Source: Timema cristinae
Lineage: Eukaryota; Arthropoda; Insecta; Phasmatodea; Timematidae
Length of the DNA stretch: 64,000 bases
Assembly (NCBI GenBank): GCA_039000515.1
Contig: JBCFYV010011135.1
Location: forward strand, 11,110,776 to 11,174,775
Direction: 5' to 3'
Every line of letters starts with the position of its first letter. Position 1 is the stretch's first letter. Shown one piece after another: positions 1-11,590 of the stretch. The notes beneath the pieces are model-generated. The model did not search any database. It saw only the letters and a list, made by a program, of their open reading frames with translations, and was not told where the DNA came from. A program made the position numbers and the translations under genes.

Positions 1-1136
1 TCCTGTCATATCATATATGCGTATTACATGAACAGGTAGTAGGACGATGTGATAAAAAAAAATAGGGTGAGGAAAGTTGGTATCAAAGAAAATATAACAA
101 AATTATTATGGAGAACTGGCAGTTAAAAATCAGCCTAAGTACTAGGTTATATTTTATTTACCCTTAGATACCAAAAAATGGATTACTTTTTTCCTATTTA
201 ACCATCATTATGTAATTAAAATATACTAGTATTTAAAAACAAATAGTGTTGGTGATGCTTTATATGACGTCATAAAATTTGCTGCCACGCAATACTGCTG
301 TCAATGAACATAAACAGTTATAACGTCGCAGCCCCATGATGATAGAAGATAGAAGAGGTATTTATATTTTAAATTGCTGATGATAAAATTAGAAAAAATA
401 TTTACCTATAAAACTTTATTATAAAAGCTTTGGTTTTTTAATTATTGCATGTCAAACTCCCTCTCCGTTGAAAGAAATCCGGTAGATTATGAGGCTGACT
501 CCCTAACCCGCGTCATCAACAGTGGGGTTATTCCGGTCACGATCGACCTCTTAAACTAATATGGTCTAGTAATATCTCCAGGCACTTAAGTGTGGAAGTG
601 TAGAAGGGGACAGGGGTTCCAATATACCCCCCTTTTTCTCCCAAGATATCAACAAATATTAGATTACCCCCGCCTGTAGGCACACGGTTATAAATGTCAA
701 GGTTATTTAATCTGGTTTATTGGTGACGCGGAGGTTGGAATTGGAATCTAGAACGTGTGTATTAAGTTGTTGTTGTTGTTTATAAATGGTTTTCTGCTCT
801 CCTACCACACAAATTTGGGTACATTCGAGAATTTCGGGAGCTTATCATATTTGGGGTAAGCGGATACTCAACTGTTAAAAGGTTCTGGGGGGGTAGGATA
901 ATTGAGCATTGCTACCTGCACCGTGATTTCTCTAACAAGGTGAATTGGGCAGTGATAGTATAACCTAACATAACCTAACCTAACTTTGGTCCCCCTCTCC
1001 TCACTAAGAATAAATATTAACCTTTGGCATATTATATGGAGTAGCTAACGTTCAGCTGAATGATATAAACTGAGCTGGCGTCTGGCGACTTCTTAACCCA
1101 TTACGAATTAATATTCTACTATGAAGTGTCAAATAC
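1..1136. other. Gene-free stretch, no recognisable element
   Basis: AT-rich sequence with no convincing coding potential. The only pattern is a short run of TTAGG-like units on the minus strand at about 956-984 (taacctaacctaac), the telomere-repeat unit of many arthropods, here too short and interrupted to be a telomere. Confidence 0.5.
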
Positions 1137-1145
1137 ACCAGTTAA

Positions 1146-1409
1146 TAATAATAATATTATTTAGCACCACGTCTTACTACCCGTTCGGGTTATACGCTTT
1201 AAGTACTAATTACGCTAATTCATTAGGAATTAGGAAGGTTTTAATTAGAGGAAGTGAACCCGCATTTGCGTGGAGGGAGTGTAAAACCATTTAGGAAAAC
1301 CACCCCAGTTCACCCGACCGAGATTCGAACCTCAATCTCCCCGTCCTCAGCAGTCGATCTTCAACACGACAAGCGCGTTAGCCAACTACGCCACCGAGGC
1401 GGGTAATAT
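1146..1409 (-). mobile_element. SINE family B, nearly full length
   Basis: Read on the minus strand it has a tRNA-like head (GTGGCGTAGTTGGCTAACGC, then a B box GGTTCGAAT), a unique body and the tail GTAGTAAGACGTGGTGC followed by an (ATT)n run. A 9-bp duplication, accagttaa, flanks it at 1137-1145 and 1410-1418, so insertion was by target-primed reverse transcription. The pol III boxes are internal and the element has no coding capacity. Confidence 0.85.
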
Positions 1410-1418
1410 ACCAGTTAA

Positions 1419-1905
1419 ACAATTCCTACTAGTTGAATCGATGGTAACCAATTCACTCGAAAGTAATGATTTTAGATACAAAACTTTTTGATTCAAATCG
1501 ATCTAAAGAATCTATTCAAGGAATATGAATCGTTAGTGATTGGCAATGACTCTACTAAGTCAAGCGGTGGACCGTATTAATTACGGTGCCACAGTACGTG
1601 GAAATGATGATTCCCTAGATATTCCCTCCTATACTCATTGTAGAATTCTAAACAAGCTTAAAGATAGTTTCTTAAAAATTATCACGAGATATAAATAGTG
1701 TTATCACTTAGTTTAATACAGCGGGGTTTTTTTGGAAATTTTTCCCTGCATCCTTCAGTTGCTATTTCTTCTTTTATGTATAAATAGGCTTAAACTTACA
1801 TTTTAAAACTATAATGTTGGCATTTGTAATCGTCTAACCCTTGAAAATGTATGTAATTAGTCTCTATTAAACTAAACCTTAAACCTTAAACCTTAGTTTA
1901 ATACG
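1419..1905. other. Gene-free stretch, nothing recognised
   Basis: AT-rich. No open frame, SINE head or transposon end was found. A short repeat of aaaccttaaacctt occurs near 1873-1895. Confidence 0.4.
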
Positions 1906-2075
1906 AAACCTCGGATAGTTTGGAAACTACCTAGGAAAAAACAAGGAGACTCGGATAATATAGACCCTCAGATAATATGGAACCTCGGATAATATGGAAC
2001 CTCAGATAATACAGAGCCTACGACAGTTTAAAAACTCAGATGATTGTGTCTCGGATATTCGGGAATTTGCTGTGT
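1906..2075. repeat. Short degenerate tandem repeat, unit about 17 bp
   Basis: Repeated variants of acctcggataatatgga follow one another (cctcggatagtttgga, ctcagataatatgga, cctcggataatatgga, cctcagataatacaga). There are roughly 7-8 copies with decay at both ends. Confidence 0.6.
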
Positions 2076-2936
2076 TTTTTATCAGTATCTATTCCCTTTA
2101 TCAAAACTGACACCAGTAGCTGATATCACTAAAAATAGGTAAAAATATAGATTTAGTTATATTTGTAACTATCCTGTACTATCCTTCCTACCAATGCCTT
2201 TACTATGGCAGCTCTGTGATATAAAATTATTCAAACAAATAAAACTTGTCTCGTACTAAATCTATCTTGTTTGGTGTTGTAATATTGGAAATATGTGATA
2301 TACATATTAATATAAAATCCTTTTCTAAAAATTGAGACGTAGACAACAAATATGTAATAAATAGTTCCCTATGTTTCGAATATAAAGGGCAAATATTGTA
2401 TTTATGGAAAAGAGGGGCAGGGGGATTAATATCACTCCAAAGTAAAAAACCAGAGGTTTAAAACACTACCAGGTCCCCATCCATAACCCCAGTCTATGGG
2501 TAGTTTTCATTTAACGATGTTACTTACTTGGGGGATTCTAAGATATTTTGCGAAGCTGTTGGCATCTTAACAAGTGCTGGATTTACATGAGGGTCCATGT
2601 GTTTGTGTGGGGGGGGGGGGGGAGTAGCTCGAGGCGGTAATATCATAGGGGCGGCAAATTGTTTAAAAAAAACTATTGGAATTGAAAAGGTTGACATTAT
2701 CCCCCTCTTTGTTACTCTACAGACAAAAATGTTCATAAACATGTAATCCCCCTCCTTAGATGGATGTGTAAAACTCGTGGATAAACTATTGTGGTCCATG
2801 TCCCCCTGCAGCTCTGCCTCCCTATAAGAGAATTTTCACCTCTTCGTTTTGGCAACACTTTACGTGGATTTTTAATTATTTTAAGTTTTATTGCCTGTTT
2901 TAAAAGTATTAATTGTGGTTTATTATAATTACTTTT
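2076..2936. other. Gene-free stretch with a G-run
   Basis: No gene recognised. A 12-base G run at about 2611-2622 and scattered C-rich strings are present. Minus-strand translation of 2524-2799 stays open but is low-complexity and proline-rich because of the G run, so it is not called as a gene. Confidence 0.4.
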
Positions 2937-3217
2937 GGTGACCTGGTGTCTAGGGGTAAGGTATCAGACTTATGTGCTGGCGGCCGGGGTTCAATCCTCG
3001 GTCCCGGCACAGATTTATCTGATTTCCAAACCCTTCCTTCACCTCTGACAAGACATCTTGTGAATGTGGGGAATGCCAGGCCTCCACCGATGGTTCGGAT
3101 TCCACGTTAAAATGTAGGTCCTTCATTTCATCTCACAATAACCCTACCAATACACATTAGCGTAAGTGCGTATAACCCGAACGGGTAGTAAGACGCGGTG
3201 CTAATAATAATAATATA
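2937..3217 (+). mobile_element. SINE family A (subfamily A1), full length
   Basis: It starts GGTGACCTGGTGTCTAGGGG (A-box side) and has a B box GGGGTTCAATCCTCGG typical of a tRNA-derived head. The A body contains gacaagacatcttgtg (the short form lacking a 15-nt block). It ends with GGGTAGTAAGACGCGGTGC and (TAA)n. Confidence 0.88.
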
Positions 3218-3497
3218 ATTTCTCTATTTTGACCTATAATTATTTATGAATATTGTTTTCCTTTCATAAAAAGGTTATATTCTATAAAAATAGAGCGTAT
3301 TATAGGTATTATTAATCCATTTAAATTGCTATGAATCCTTATTATTCAATGCTATAATGTAAATTAAAAAACTATATCCAACATAATATAATAAACATTA
3401 AAAAAATCAACATGGCAATAAAATAATGTTTTATTGCAATACATTTAAAGGCAAGGTTTGCCGGGGCCGGGCAATGGGTCTAGACCATTATCTTATA

Positions 3498-3525
<28 letters not shown>

Positions 3526-3528
<3 letters not shown>

Positions 3529-3560
3529 TATGCACCGCGTCTTACTATCGTTTGGGTTAA
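3526..3560 (-). mobile_element. SINE 3' tail fragment
   Basis: Only the last ~35 nt of the common A/B/C SINE tail is present (gcaccgcgtcttactatcg in plus orientation), next to an AAT microsatellite at 3496-3525. It is consistent with an extremely 5'-truncated insertion. Confidence 0.6.
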
Positions 3561-3561
3561 A

Positions 3562-3890
3562 CGCTTTATAATAATAAAAGAAGTGTTTGTTTGTTTGTGT
3601 GCGATGCCCAGCAGCAGCAGAGATCTGAAATTTTTAACATTGGTGGACGGAAGGGGGTTCGAATGCACCTTGAAGTCAGATTTTTAAATTTTTAATTAGC
3701 TTTTTAATAGCTTTAATTGGCTTTTTTAACAATTTTTTAAGAAAATATTTTTATCTGGTTTAGAATTACGTTTCAGAGATAACATTTCAAAATGAAATCG
3801 GGCACCATGGGGTTGTTGGGGGAGGGGGGTGCCTTACATATACCTCAGTGGGCATGGGCACCGCCGTGCGGGATTGCTAATTAAATAAAA
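3562..3890 (+). mobile_element. Probable non-LTR (RTE-like) 3' end
   Basis: The segment begins gtgtttgtttgtttgtgtgc and ends in gggcaccgccgtgcgggatt-gctaattaaataaaa, a 3' terminal signature I associate with truncated RTE-type retroelements of invertebrates. There is no coding frame. The family assignment is from memory of similar tails, not from an alignment. Confidence 0.4.
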
Positions 3891-4289
3891 GCCAGCAACT
3901 GAAGAGTATCTGAACCACAAAAAATTAAGTTAGAGTTTTTTTATTAGTGATCAAAACAGTTTGGAGTCAAGAGTATGGATAAGCTACATGCAGGGATATA
4001 TTATAGAATAAGTCTATTATCACTATCTTTCATGTACTACTGCTCTGTATGTGTTTAGTCTATAGCTTACCTAGTCCCGGCCACAGCTGGAAACAGATAG
4101 TAATGATGATGATGATGAGCTTAAGGCAGAGTCGTAATTGTCTTGTGGAAATCATCAGCTTCTATGAGCTAGCCGTCATTGATATCACAGCCACAGGTGA
4201 CTCAAGGGTTCAAACAGAAGCATGAAGCCGCTACCAAGTCGCCGGTACTGTGGTATCAATTATACCTCAAAGTGAGCGGATGATACAGC

Positions 4290-4440
4290 CACGTCCATCA
4301 CAGACTCTGCCTTAAGATATGAGTGAAGAATGATCTTGGCACGGGACGAATCCTGGATATCTCAGTGGTAAAGCATTGGCGTGCTAAGTCAAAGGTATCA
4401 GGTTATATTCCCGTGTCTGTCATTTTTTCAAACTTATGAA
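4290..4440 (+). mobile_element. SINE family D (tRNA-like, internal)
   Basis: The family D 5' segment (catcacagactctgccttaa) is followed by a tRNA-like module: CTGGATATCTCAGTGGTAAAG (A box) and a decayed B box (caggttatattcccgtg). The 3' continuation catttttcaaactt matches the other D copies near 51600 and 58670. The upstream part at 4100-4290 may belong to the same insertion but is not alignable by eye. Confidence 0.65.
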
Positions 4441-4737
4441 TGAGATACGTATTTTATGCGGCCACCTCCGTAACTTAAAGATATTTCCATCTTCCAAGAT
4501 TCGCTGCTTATGTACTACAATTAATTGTATGACTATTTGTTTATCTCCATATTGGTTTATAAAGTTTAAGTTAAATCCACCAAAATAAAATATATATGTG
4601 ACTTTTTTACAACATTGTTAAATGTCTAATTGATTGTTCTTCCCCTTACCTTTTAAACTCCCAACATCCCTTTACTATCCCCATCAAACACATTTATATT
4701 AAGATATTGTATTTTCAATTTTTTTATTGTTTTTTCA

Positions 4738-4976
4738 CATCATGTCTTACTAACCATTCGGATTATACGCTTATGTACTAGTTACGCTGTTGGGTTAAGG
4801 ATTAGGAAGGTAAATTTAGAGGTAGTGTATCGAATTTTTGTGAGTTAGTGTGGAAAAACATTTAGGGAAAACTGCCCTCATTACACCTGACTGGGATCGA
4901 ACCATGATCTCCCCGCCATTGGCAGTCTCTTCTATTGCGAGAGTAACCCTTAGACCAAGCAACCACCAAAGTGGGT
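4738..4976 (-). mobile_element. SINE family C, old copy
   Basis: On the minus strand it shows the tRNA-Leu-like head of family C (rc of agaccaagcaaccaccaaagtg), a B box (rc of gggatcgaacc), the B/C body and the terminal tail (catgtcttactaaccattcg in plus orientation). It is strongly diverged and the tail repeat is lost. Confidence 0.7.
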
Positions 4977-5324
4977 AGAGTTTCCAATTGAATTAAAACA
5001 TTTCCAAGTAACTTTCTTACAAACAGAGTTTCCTCGATTTATTTTTCATCTAATGCGTCATTATACAGGGTGGGTGGAGAAATTAGATTATCTGTGTTGA
5101 GGAAAGTGATGGACAACGTGCTGAGGTTTTTCTGACGTCCGGTGGAGCTCATTGATGATAAAATCCTTCAAAAATTAAAAAGTGAGCCCTGCAGTTTGGT
5201 TTTATTAAACTAATGAATATTTACTTTAAATTAATGTGCTAATTTTCAAATTAATCGTCTAATTGTTTCTGACCTAACTTGTATTTGTATGAACAGTTCG
5301 TATTTAATTACACAAATTGGTTGG

Positions 5325-5452
5325 GTTGAGGAAGGGTGTATTTACAGAAAATTTGTTTGGAGAGATATGCGAGAACCCTTTGAAGAAAAAAAACCACCCT
5401 CAGTACACCCGGCTGGGATTTGAATCCCAATTCTCTCCAAACAAGACTAAAT
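5325..5452 (-). mobile_element. SINE family C internal fragment
   Basis: Body and B-box side of a C element (aaccaccctcagtacacccg, then gggatttgaatcccaa) without recognisable head start or tail. Confidence 0.5.
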
Positions 5453-5650
5453 CACTCAACATTTAATCCTTGTGAAAGTCGATGTATAAACATTAATATT
5501 CTCCCAACAAAATCTCTGTTAGCGTTATGCTCCAGGGGCACGTTTCATAAAATACACCCCCATCCCTCCCCCAACTGTAACCCAATACCACCTGCTCGTG
5601 ACATTTGATGTTTATAGTCACGTAATGGCGCTGCAACCAATGACCTAGCA

Positions 5651-6381
5651 CAGGGGTCGGTAATTTGGTCGATTGTTATCGACCGGTCGATCTCACAGAC
5701 ATTTTTATTCGATAACGTGAGAAAACTTTAACGTCATAAAAATTCGATCTTAAAGAATTCTAAATTCACAAATGTGTCAAGAACTTTATTAAAATAAAAT
5801 TATAGTGTAAGCAAAATAGTCTTTATTGGTTATAATCGGTAATAATGTAAGAAAATTAAAACTGTTTAGTATGAAAATTTACATTTTATTTATTTTATAA
5901 ATTTGCTTGTAGAAAAATAGGGGACACAAGCATTTTATAAAATATTGATATTAAAAAAAAGCCAGTTCAAGAGAGGATAGAGAAGACACGATTAAGATGG
6001 TATAGTCATGTGAGGAGAATGAGAGGGAAAGGATGAACAGGAGGAGGTTGGATATGGAGGTGGGGGGGAGGAAGACAAGAGAACATATGGCTTAAGGGAT
6101 TAAGGAGGAGTGAAGAGGAGAGAGGAGAGGACTGGGCCAAGGTGGAGGGAGAGAGGAGGTGGGAGGAAAGGAGGTGATGGAGAGGCTTATGTTCCAAACA
6201 GACCCAGCCAGTGGCTGGAAACTTTCAAGGTGATGATGATGATTATTATTATATTATTGAAATTAAGTACTTTATGTAAGACTTATAGATAGAAATATAG
6301 TGAAGAAACTATGGTTGATCACGGGAATTTTTTTAAAAGTATTAAAGTCGATAGGTTCCTAAAAGGTTTCCGGCCGCTGCT
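5651..6381. mobile_element. Non-autonomous hAT-like transposon, 0.73 kb
   Basis: The left end caggggtcggtaatttgg and the reverse complement of the right end (cagcagcggccggaaacc) are imperfect terminal inverted repeats of hAT type. The flanks acctagca (5643-5650) and gcctagca (6382-6389) form an 8-bp duplication with one mismatch, the hAT hallmark. A LINE 3' end has later landed inside it at 5960-6250. No transposase is visible. Confidence 0.6.
5960..6250 (+). mobile_element. LINE ORF2 carboxy-terminal end plus 3' end, truncated
   Basis: Purine-rich sequence reads, with frame breaks, as the end of a non-LTR reverse transcriptase ORF: PVQERIEKTRLRWYSHVRRM, then GGRKGGDGEAYVPNRPSQW. It ends in a (GAT)n run, the likely retrotransposon tail. 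A homologous copy lies in reverse at 15310-15650. It sits inside the hAT-like element at 5651-6381, so it is the younger of the two. Confidence 0.7.
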
Positions 6382-6483
6382 GCCTAGCATATTAGACTAG
6401 CGTTTCTCTATTCAGAAAAGTATCAGTGGGCACGCAGTCTAAATAGCAGGTTCATTTTTTTCTAGTTTACCACTGACATAGAT

Positions 6484-7124
6484 CAGGGTGGTCCAACGTT
6501 TTTCACCCTAAGCGCTAAATCTGACTATATCAATTTGAATCATGGGCTGGATATATTAAATTTAGTAATTCCATCAACTCAATATAGAACTAGTAATAAC
6601 AATTAATAAACAATTATTTTCATTACCTATAAATAAATTGTGATTTAGGTTGGTAGAATCTTTCAAAGCTTACTGCAAAAAATAAGTTTTTAATCTCCAA
6701 AAATATATTATGGTATATACACGCACACAAACTTTCACAAAATCAACTTACGATAAAATTATAAACATATATGTAAGCATATTATGTCTATCAGCACACC
6801 AGAATTTCTATGATCGAGAGTGAAAGGGCCTCCCAATTTTGCTGGGACAGGTATTTTCATATACCTTCGAGGGTTATTTTACATGCCACAATCATATGGG
6901 ACCGACGGCTTTACTTTCCCTACGAAGGAAGTTATGCTATGGATTTTTTTTTTCACCCAAGAAAATTCCATCGACCCCGGCTCGGTATGAACCCACGATC
7001 ATCTAGTCCTATTTCACATCTGTCACCAAGAGTTCCCCTTCATTTTCCTCCGGGATACTGTGAGGACCACAATTTAAGTGTGGGGGCCACATGTGGCCCA
7101 CGGGTCACAAGTTGGAACACACTG
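6484..7124. mobile_element. Non-autonomous hAT-like transposon, 0.64 kb
   Basis: The left end cagggtggtccaacgttttt and the reverse complement of the right end (cagtgtgttccaacttgtga) are hAT-type inverted ends. The flanks acatagat and tcatatat agree at 6 of 8 positions. It contains a dispersed repeat (6815-7010) also found at 36050-36260. An apparent 126-residue open frame inside has no family features and is not called. Confidence 0.6.
6815..7010. repeat. Dispersed repeat R1, copy 1
   Basis: Shares ggtattttca, ttattttacatg and gacggctttacttccc-type strings in the same order and spacing with 36050-36260. The element type is unknown. It lies within the hAT-like element, so it may be transposon interior. 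Confidence 0.6.
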
Positions 7125-7435
7125 TCATATATAAAGGTGGAAGTGTCGTTTACGAGAGAAATGATCAGTATTTTTGCAGTTTTTGAGTAAAACTTTTTTT
7201 TTTTGCCAAGATAAATAAATATGTATCTAACAGAAACACTTATTTTTCACACAGAGTAACCTCAATTATTATTTAATTTACGTCATGAGCATTATGCAAT
7301 CTGACCAGTACTTTTTTTCTCTTGATTTAAAAGGTTTATGTTCAAATGCCACTATGTTCGCAACAAATATTAAATAACCATTGCGATTAAAACCATTATA
7401 AAACTATAATAAACGTAACCTATCAATACCCTGGT
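7125..7435. other. Gene-free stretch
   Basis: AT-rich. A segment at about 7300-7385 weakly resembles the inverted-repeat element seen at 21470-21735 (atgccactatg, caaatattaaat), too weakly to be called. Confidence 0.35.
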
Positions 7436-8475
7436 GTAGGTTGGAAGAACAGTAGAGAAAAGTCAAAAGTATTTATTTGCGGTCAACCTTGATAACATTT
7501 TACTATATTATTTGTGTTATTTTACAGGCATTGATAATATCCAGTGGCGGCTCGTGTATAGGCACTGCGGAACTGCAGAATCCTCTATTTCCACTTGATA
7601 TTATCGATAACATTTAATATAATGAGTTCTTTTTTCTTTAATTCTTTATTTATTTTTGTAGTACAATATATATTCCTTAAGCTTAGTGTCAGCACTTCAG
7701 TAGCCATCCCACAGTTTATGAAAAATATACAAAAATCTTTGTATGGAACTGTGCGCTTAACAGTGCCAGCGACGTCGTGTTTGACTGTTCATGCGCATGC
7801 GCAAATAGGAAGGGGTGGGGAGGAAGTTAGAGAGATCACTGTTGATCTCGCAGTGCCGGCTCTGGCGTGATGGTGGAAGGAAGTTTTTTTTACTCAGCGT
7901 GTGTTGTGCTTAAAAACCGTGTACCATATTCTTGAATGTGATATAGTGTAGAAGAGTGAAAATTAGACTATTATCATTCTGCTTCCTGCTATTCTATTTG
8001 ATTCATTTTTTTCGGTTATTTTATTTAACAGAAAGACTAAATGCGCTTGCAGTACTTTCAATGGAGAACAATTTCCTCAATTGTCATCCAGAGACCAAGG
8101 AGAAAATTCTTTAACTTTTTGCGCAAATTAAAACAAGAATAATGGATTTTATTTTTAAATGAATAGATCAAGCTTGAACTGTAACAATTTAAGTTAAAGT
8201 AAGTAACAAATATTTGTTTGGTTTTTTGTTAAGATTTTATCAAGTCCCTGAATAAAGTTTCTTTTTAACATTTTTTTTTTCCTTTTACATAATTTTAAAA
8301 CAAAGGCTAAATATTTTCTCGAGCTGCACTCCCACTAATTTTAGCTACGAACCGCCACTAATAATATCTATCAAAAATAAAAACTGGAGGTAACATGACT
8401 TGATAAATGAATATATTAAAATTGGTTTAGTAACTTTAGTAACTAACTTTTACTGTTCTTCCTACCAAAATCATA
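7436..8475. repeat. Repeat R3 interrupted by a hAT-like insertion
   Basis: The flanks of the 7542-8360 insertion (7436-7541 and 8361-8475) are together homologous to the uninterrupted copy at 13713-13930. The ends, ggttggaagaacagtag and ctgttcttcctaccaaaatc, are inverted repeats of each other, so R3 is itself a MITE-like element. Confidence 0.65.
7542..8360. mobile_element. Non-autonomous hAT-like transposon with perfect 8-bp TSD
   Basis: It starts cagtggcggctcgtg, and the reverse complement of its end is tagtggcggttcgtag. The 8-bp duplication ataatatc is perfect at 7534-7541 and 8361-8368. The paralogous repeat at 13713-13930 shows the empty site with a single taatattt. No transposase frame remains. 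The interior includes a GC-richer block at 7750-7870. Confidence 0.85.
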
Positions 8476-8892
8476 CTATACTATAGCAGTATCTATTCTT
8501 TAACAAGAGAGTGTATGTTCTTGACTCAAAATCGACCTATTTTATGGGTGCCAATCGACAAATGAGTACTTTAATATAAATGTGTTTAACTGAAGATGTG
8601 CAACCGCTATTAATTTTACAGCCACTTTTATTCCAATTCTTGAAGGCCACCCCTTCTACACCCCCTTCACCCTACCCATTCATCCCCAGACGGATATCTT
8701 AGACTCTTGGGGCTATGGGACTATGAATTGATCTCTGTTTTTTACCGTAGTAAATTATCTTTATCTAGGAAAGAGAATGTGGTGAACAGAATATTTTGCC
8801 TTAGGATTAGCCAATTCAGGCACAGGTTTACTAGTTTGATTTATTTAAACTAAATAGTTGCTATCAAAACTATAAACATACAGATTGCAATT
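8476..8892. other. Gene-free stretch
   Basis: No coding frame or repeat recognised. Confidence 0.4.
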
Positions 8893-9052
8893 CGCGCTTA
8901 TTTCTATCCAACCTAATGGGGAGTGGAAATTCACTTTGTAAAAACTACCCCAAGTACATCTGACCGGTATATGAGCCCCGATCTTCCTGTCATCTATAGT
9001 CTAGTCAAACACAAGAGGGGAGCCTTAGACCACGCATCCACCGAAGCAGGTA
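8893..9052 (-). mobile_element. SINE family C, partial
   Basis: Head, B box and part of the body of a C element in reverse (ccttagaccacgcatccaccg in plus orientation marks the head). The 3' half is missing or unrecognisable. Confidence 0.6.
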
Positions 9053-9620
9053 GCATCTTTGTTAAATTCTCTTTGTTTGAACCGGTGTTTATTTTTTAAT
9101 CCAGACACAAAAATCTTCAATCTTTTTTCCAAGTTTTACAGATGTGTGGCAAACATGTTTGCTTACATTGCCCCTGTATGTTAAATTAACCTTCCGGAAA
9201 TTTACTACCAGCCATTATTAGCGTGTACAAGCATGGTATGCATTAAAGAGAAAAAAAAAAATTGGAATAGAGCCACGCCTTTCCAAATTAGTGACAACCG
9301 TGCTAATGACACAACCCACACCGGTTCAAATCCCCCCCCCCCCGTGGTAATTAGACGACGAGTGCCAGTCACATGAGTGAACATTGAATAAAGGTCTCTG
9401 GAACATAGTTCCACAATGCGACCTAGTTGAAAAGGACATTCTGTAAGGATGTTTGTTTGGTTTTGCGATTTAATTATGACTTGTCAAAAGGTACATACAT
9501 ATTACACTCCTCCTAGTTTTAACTTTTAGATTCTATCTATCTTCTGCCTGCCATTACCCATTGATGGTCACCGGGGGGTAGCAAATAGCGTCCAGAAAAT
9601 GGTTTTGGGATCATTAGAAG
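9053..9620. other. Gene-free stretch
   Basis: Nothing recognised apart from a C-run near 9333. A 69-residue minus-strand frame (9205-9414) has no domain features. Confidence 0.4.
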
Positions 9621-9921
9621 TGTAGGTGGTCTAGGGGTAAGGTGTTGGACTTCTGTGCTGGGGATCCGGGGTTCAATCCTCAGCTCCAGTATAGATATAT
9701 CTGATTGCCAAAACCTTCCTTAACCTCTGACAAGACGTGTATTAATCACAACTTGTGAATGTGGGTAATGTCAGGCCTCCACCGTGGTTCAGATCCCACG
9801 TTAAACTGTAAGTCCTCCATTTAAGCTCACAATCACTCTTCTATCACAAATTAGCGTAAGGGCGTATAACCCGAATGGGTAGTAAGACGCGGTGATAATA
9901 TTAATAATAATAATAATAATA
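9621..9921 (+). mobile_element. SINE family A (subfamily A2), full length
   Basis: Family A head (GTGGTCTAGGGGTAAGG, B box GGGGTTCAATCC) and tail (GGGTAGTAAGACGCGGTG, TAA run). It carries the extra block gtgtattaatcacaa between gacaagac and cttgtgaatg, which is diagnostic of subfamily A2. Confidence 0.88.
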
Positions 9922-10021
9922 ACTAGGTGTAGGTAAGGTCACAAATAGTGTCAGCCACCTATCACCTGACGAAATGTATTACTTTATCCATCCATGGTGT
10001 AAATGTCAATACACCTGATTA

Positions 10022-10505
10022 CGAGCCTAGGAAACAAACGGTTATCTTCAAGAATTTTTATTGTTTTGCAATTTTCTTTTTGGAAACGCTTTGTTCAAGA
10101 ATATAAGCACGTTGACTAAGTTATACTTTTTATATAAATACCTCTTCTATAATTTTAACAGTGATCAAATATCGATCAAAACTGACATTTTTCAATAGAA
10201 AACTACCAGATGTATAACAAAAAATAAACAAATGTAACAATTAGTAAACATCGATACATTATTTTAGAAGGGGTGTTGAAAATAGCAACATAAAAATTTC
10301 ACTAATTCTCGAGAAAATATATATTTCCAAACATATGATTTTTTCCGCAAGCCATGTCCGGTAGTTAGCGCCATCTAAGTTTTCAATGATCCATCTGTTC
10401 TTGTTGGCGCGGAAGGATACTATGGTCGGTTGTGAAGCCACGCCACGCCTTTCACCCTCCTACCCACCGTCCCACAAAATAGGTTTTAGATTTGTACTTT
10501 ATAGG
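10022..10505. repeat. Dispersed repeat R2, copy 1
   Basis: Nearly colinear with 19275-19765 over about 480 bp (shared cggttatcttcaag, ttctcgagaaaa, gaagccacgccacgccttt). On the minus strand a short open frame begins ASQPTIVSFRANKNRW. The second copy reads ASQPTKVSFHANENRW in the same frame, which hints at the start of a retroelement ORF next to an untranslated or LTR region. Family unknown. Confidence 0.65.
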
Positions 10506-10720
10506 GTCAAGGACCTTAAAGTTTCCACTGGTCCCACACCCTCATACTTACTATCACCATCACCTCATCTCATCAGTAGATGGAAAGAGCCTCCACGGAG
10601 AAGGTGTACAGTCAGCACATTGGGGCGACCCCTGGGCTAAGGTAAATTAGTACTGGCTAATCTTTCCTCAAGCTGGGCTACGAGTTATGTAGCCCAGACG
10701 TGTAATATTATTTTACCACT
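10506..10720 (+). repeat. Dispersed repeat R6, copy 1
   Basis: The reverse complement is present at 51225-51480 (shared ggaaagagcctcca against tggaggctctttcc, and tgggctac...gtagccca ends). It directly adjoins R2, so the two may be parts of one larger element. Confidence 0.6.
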
Positions 10721-10802
10721 AGAGTCATAAAGCCAATCAGTTGATTACAGTAATCATATGACAAACATTCAATCTTTATCTGAAATATGGCTGCTTTTTG
10801 CG

Positions 10803-10838
10803 TGTTAGGTCAAGTTAGGTCAAGGTAGGTTATGTTGA
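10803..10838 (+). repeat. Degenerate TTAGG-like string
   Basis: gttaggtcaagttaggtcaa with a further aggtaggtta: an interstitial, imperfect repeat of the TTAGGT/C type. Confidence 0.35.
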
Positions 10839-10856
10839 CTTATGTGATATTTGGCT

Positions 10857-11099
10857 GACCTACTTCGGTGGCCACATGGTATCAGGTATCACTCCATTTG
10901 ACTTCCAATGACAGGGAGATCGAGGTTTTAATCCTGTTTTGGTGTAGTGAGGGTGGTTTTCCTAAAATTGCTTTCTTCTCTCCCTCCGCGCGAATGTGGG
11001 TACACTTGCTCTGAATTCAGCCTTATTAATCTCTAACTAATTACGATTATTAGTGCATATGCGTATAACCTGAATAGGTAGTAAGATACGGTGCTAAAT
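10857..11099 (+). mobile_element. SINE family C
   Basis: Head TACTTCGGTGGCCACATGGT, a diverged B box, body with ctctccctccgcgcgaatg, and tail gtaagatacggtgctaaat. Old copy. Confidence 0.75.
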
Positions 11100-11590
11100 T
11101 AAAATAACTATTGATATCACCAAGTGAAGATAATTAAACTCTGTTTCTACTTGAGCCAAATGTTGATTTATTTTGGCAAAAAAAATATATAAAAACTGCA
11201 ATAATACTAACCTTTTCTCCCGTCTCTTAAAACTCTTTCCTTATACGACTGTTTTATGAATTCTAAGGTTCCTTCCTACACATTACAATTACTCGTAACG
11301 GTTTTAATTAACCAATACACTTAAAGTCGTTAGTAAACAAATATGTCTGACGGAAGCTTTGTATTCTGCTTTCATCTTCTGGATTCTCTAAAGGATGTAA
11401 ATATGCCTCCGGCGCATGTTTATTCTTAAAAAGCGCCTTATTTATCTGCTTCTTTTCTGTGTCCATTAAACAGAGCAAATTGATGACAAGAAATACGCTG
11501 ATGTCATTACACTCTTCTTCATTTGCGCTTTCTTCAAAAAATCCGTGTTAAAAATGTAATACCAAAATAAATGTTTGTTTTTTTTCTTTT
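11100..11590. other. Gene-free stretch with weak R4 similarity
   Basis: 11100-11205 resembles part of the R4 inverted-repeat element (ttgatatcaccaagtgaaga, tttattttggcaaaa, aaaaactgcaata). The rest is unrecognised. Confidence 0.4.

Noticed and set aside
956..984. Telomere or subtelomere
   Set aside because: The TTAGG-like strings here, at 10803 and at 61968 are short, imperfect and interstitial.
3562..4440. Candidate functional tRNA genes among the A/B-box sequences of the window
   Set aside because: None of the tRNA-like modules shows complete acceptor and anticodon stems. All continue into SINE bodies with tails or decayed sequence.
6810..7190. 126-codon frame
   Set aside because: It runs out of a hAT-like element across its end and TSD and overlaps repeat R1. 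No recognisable protein blocks.
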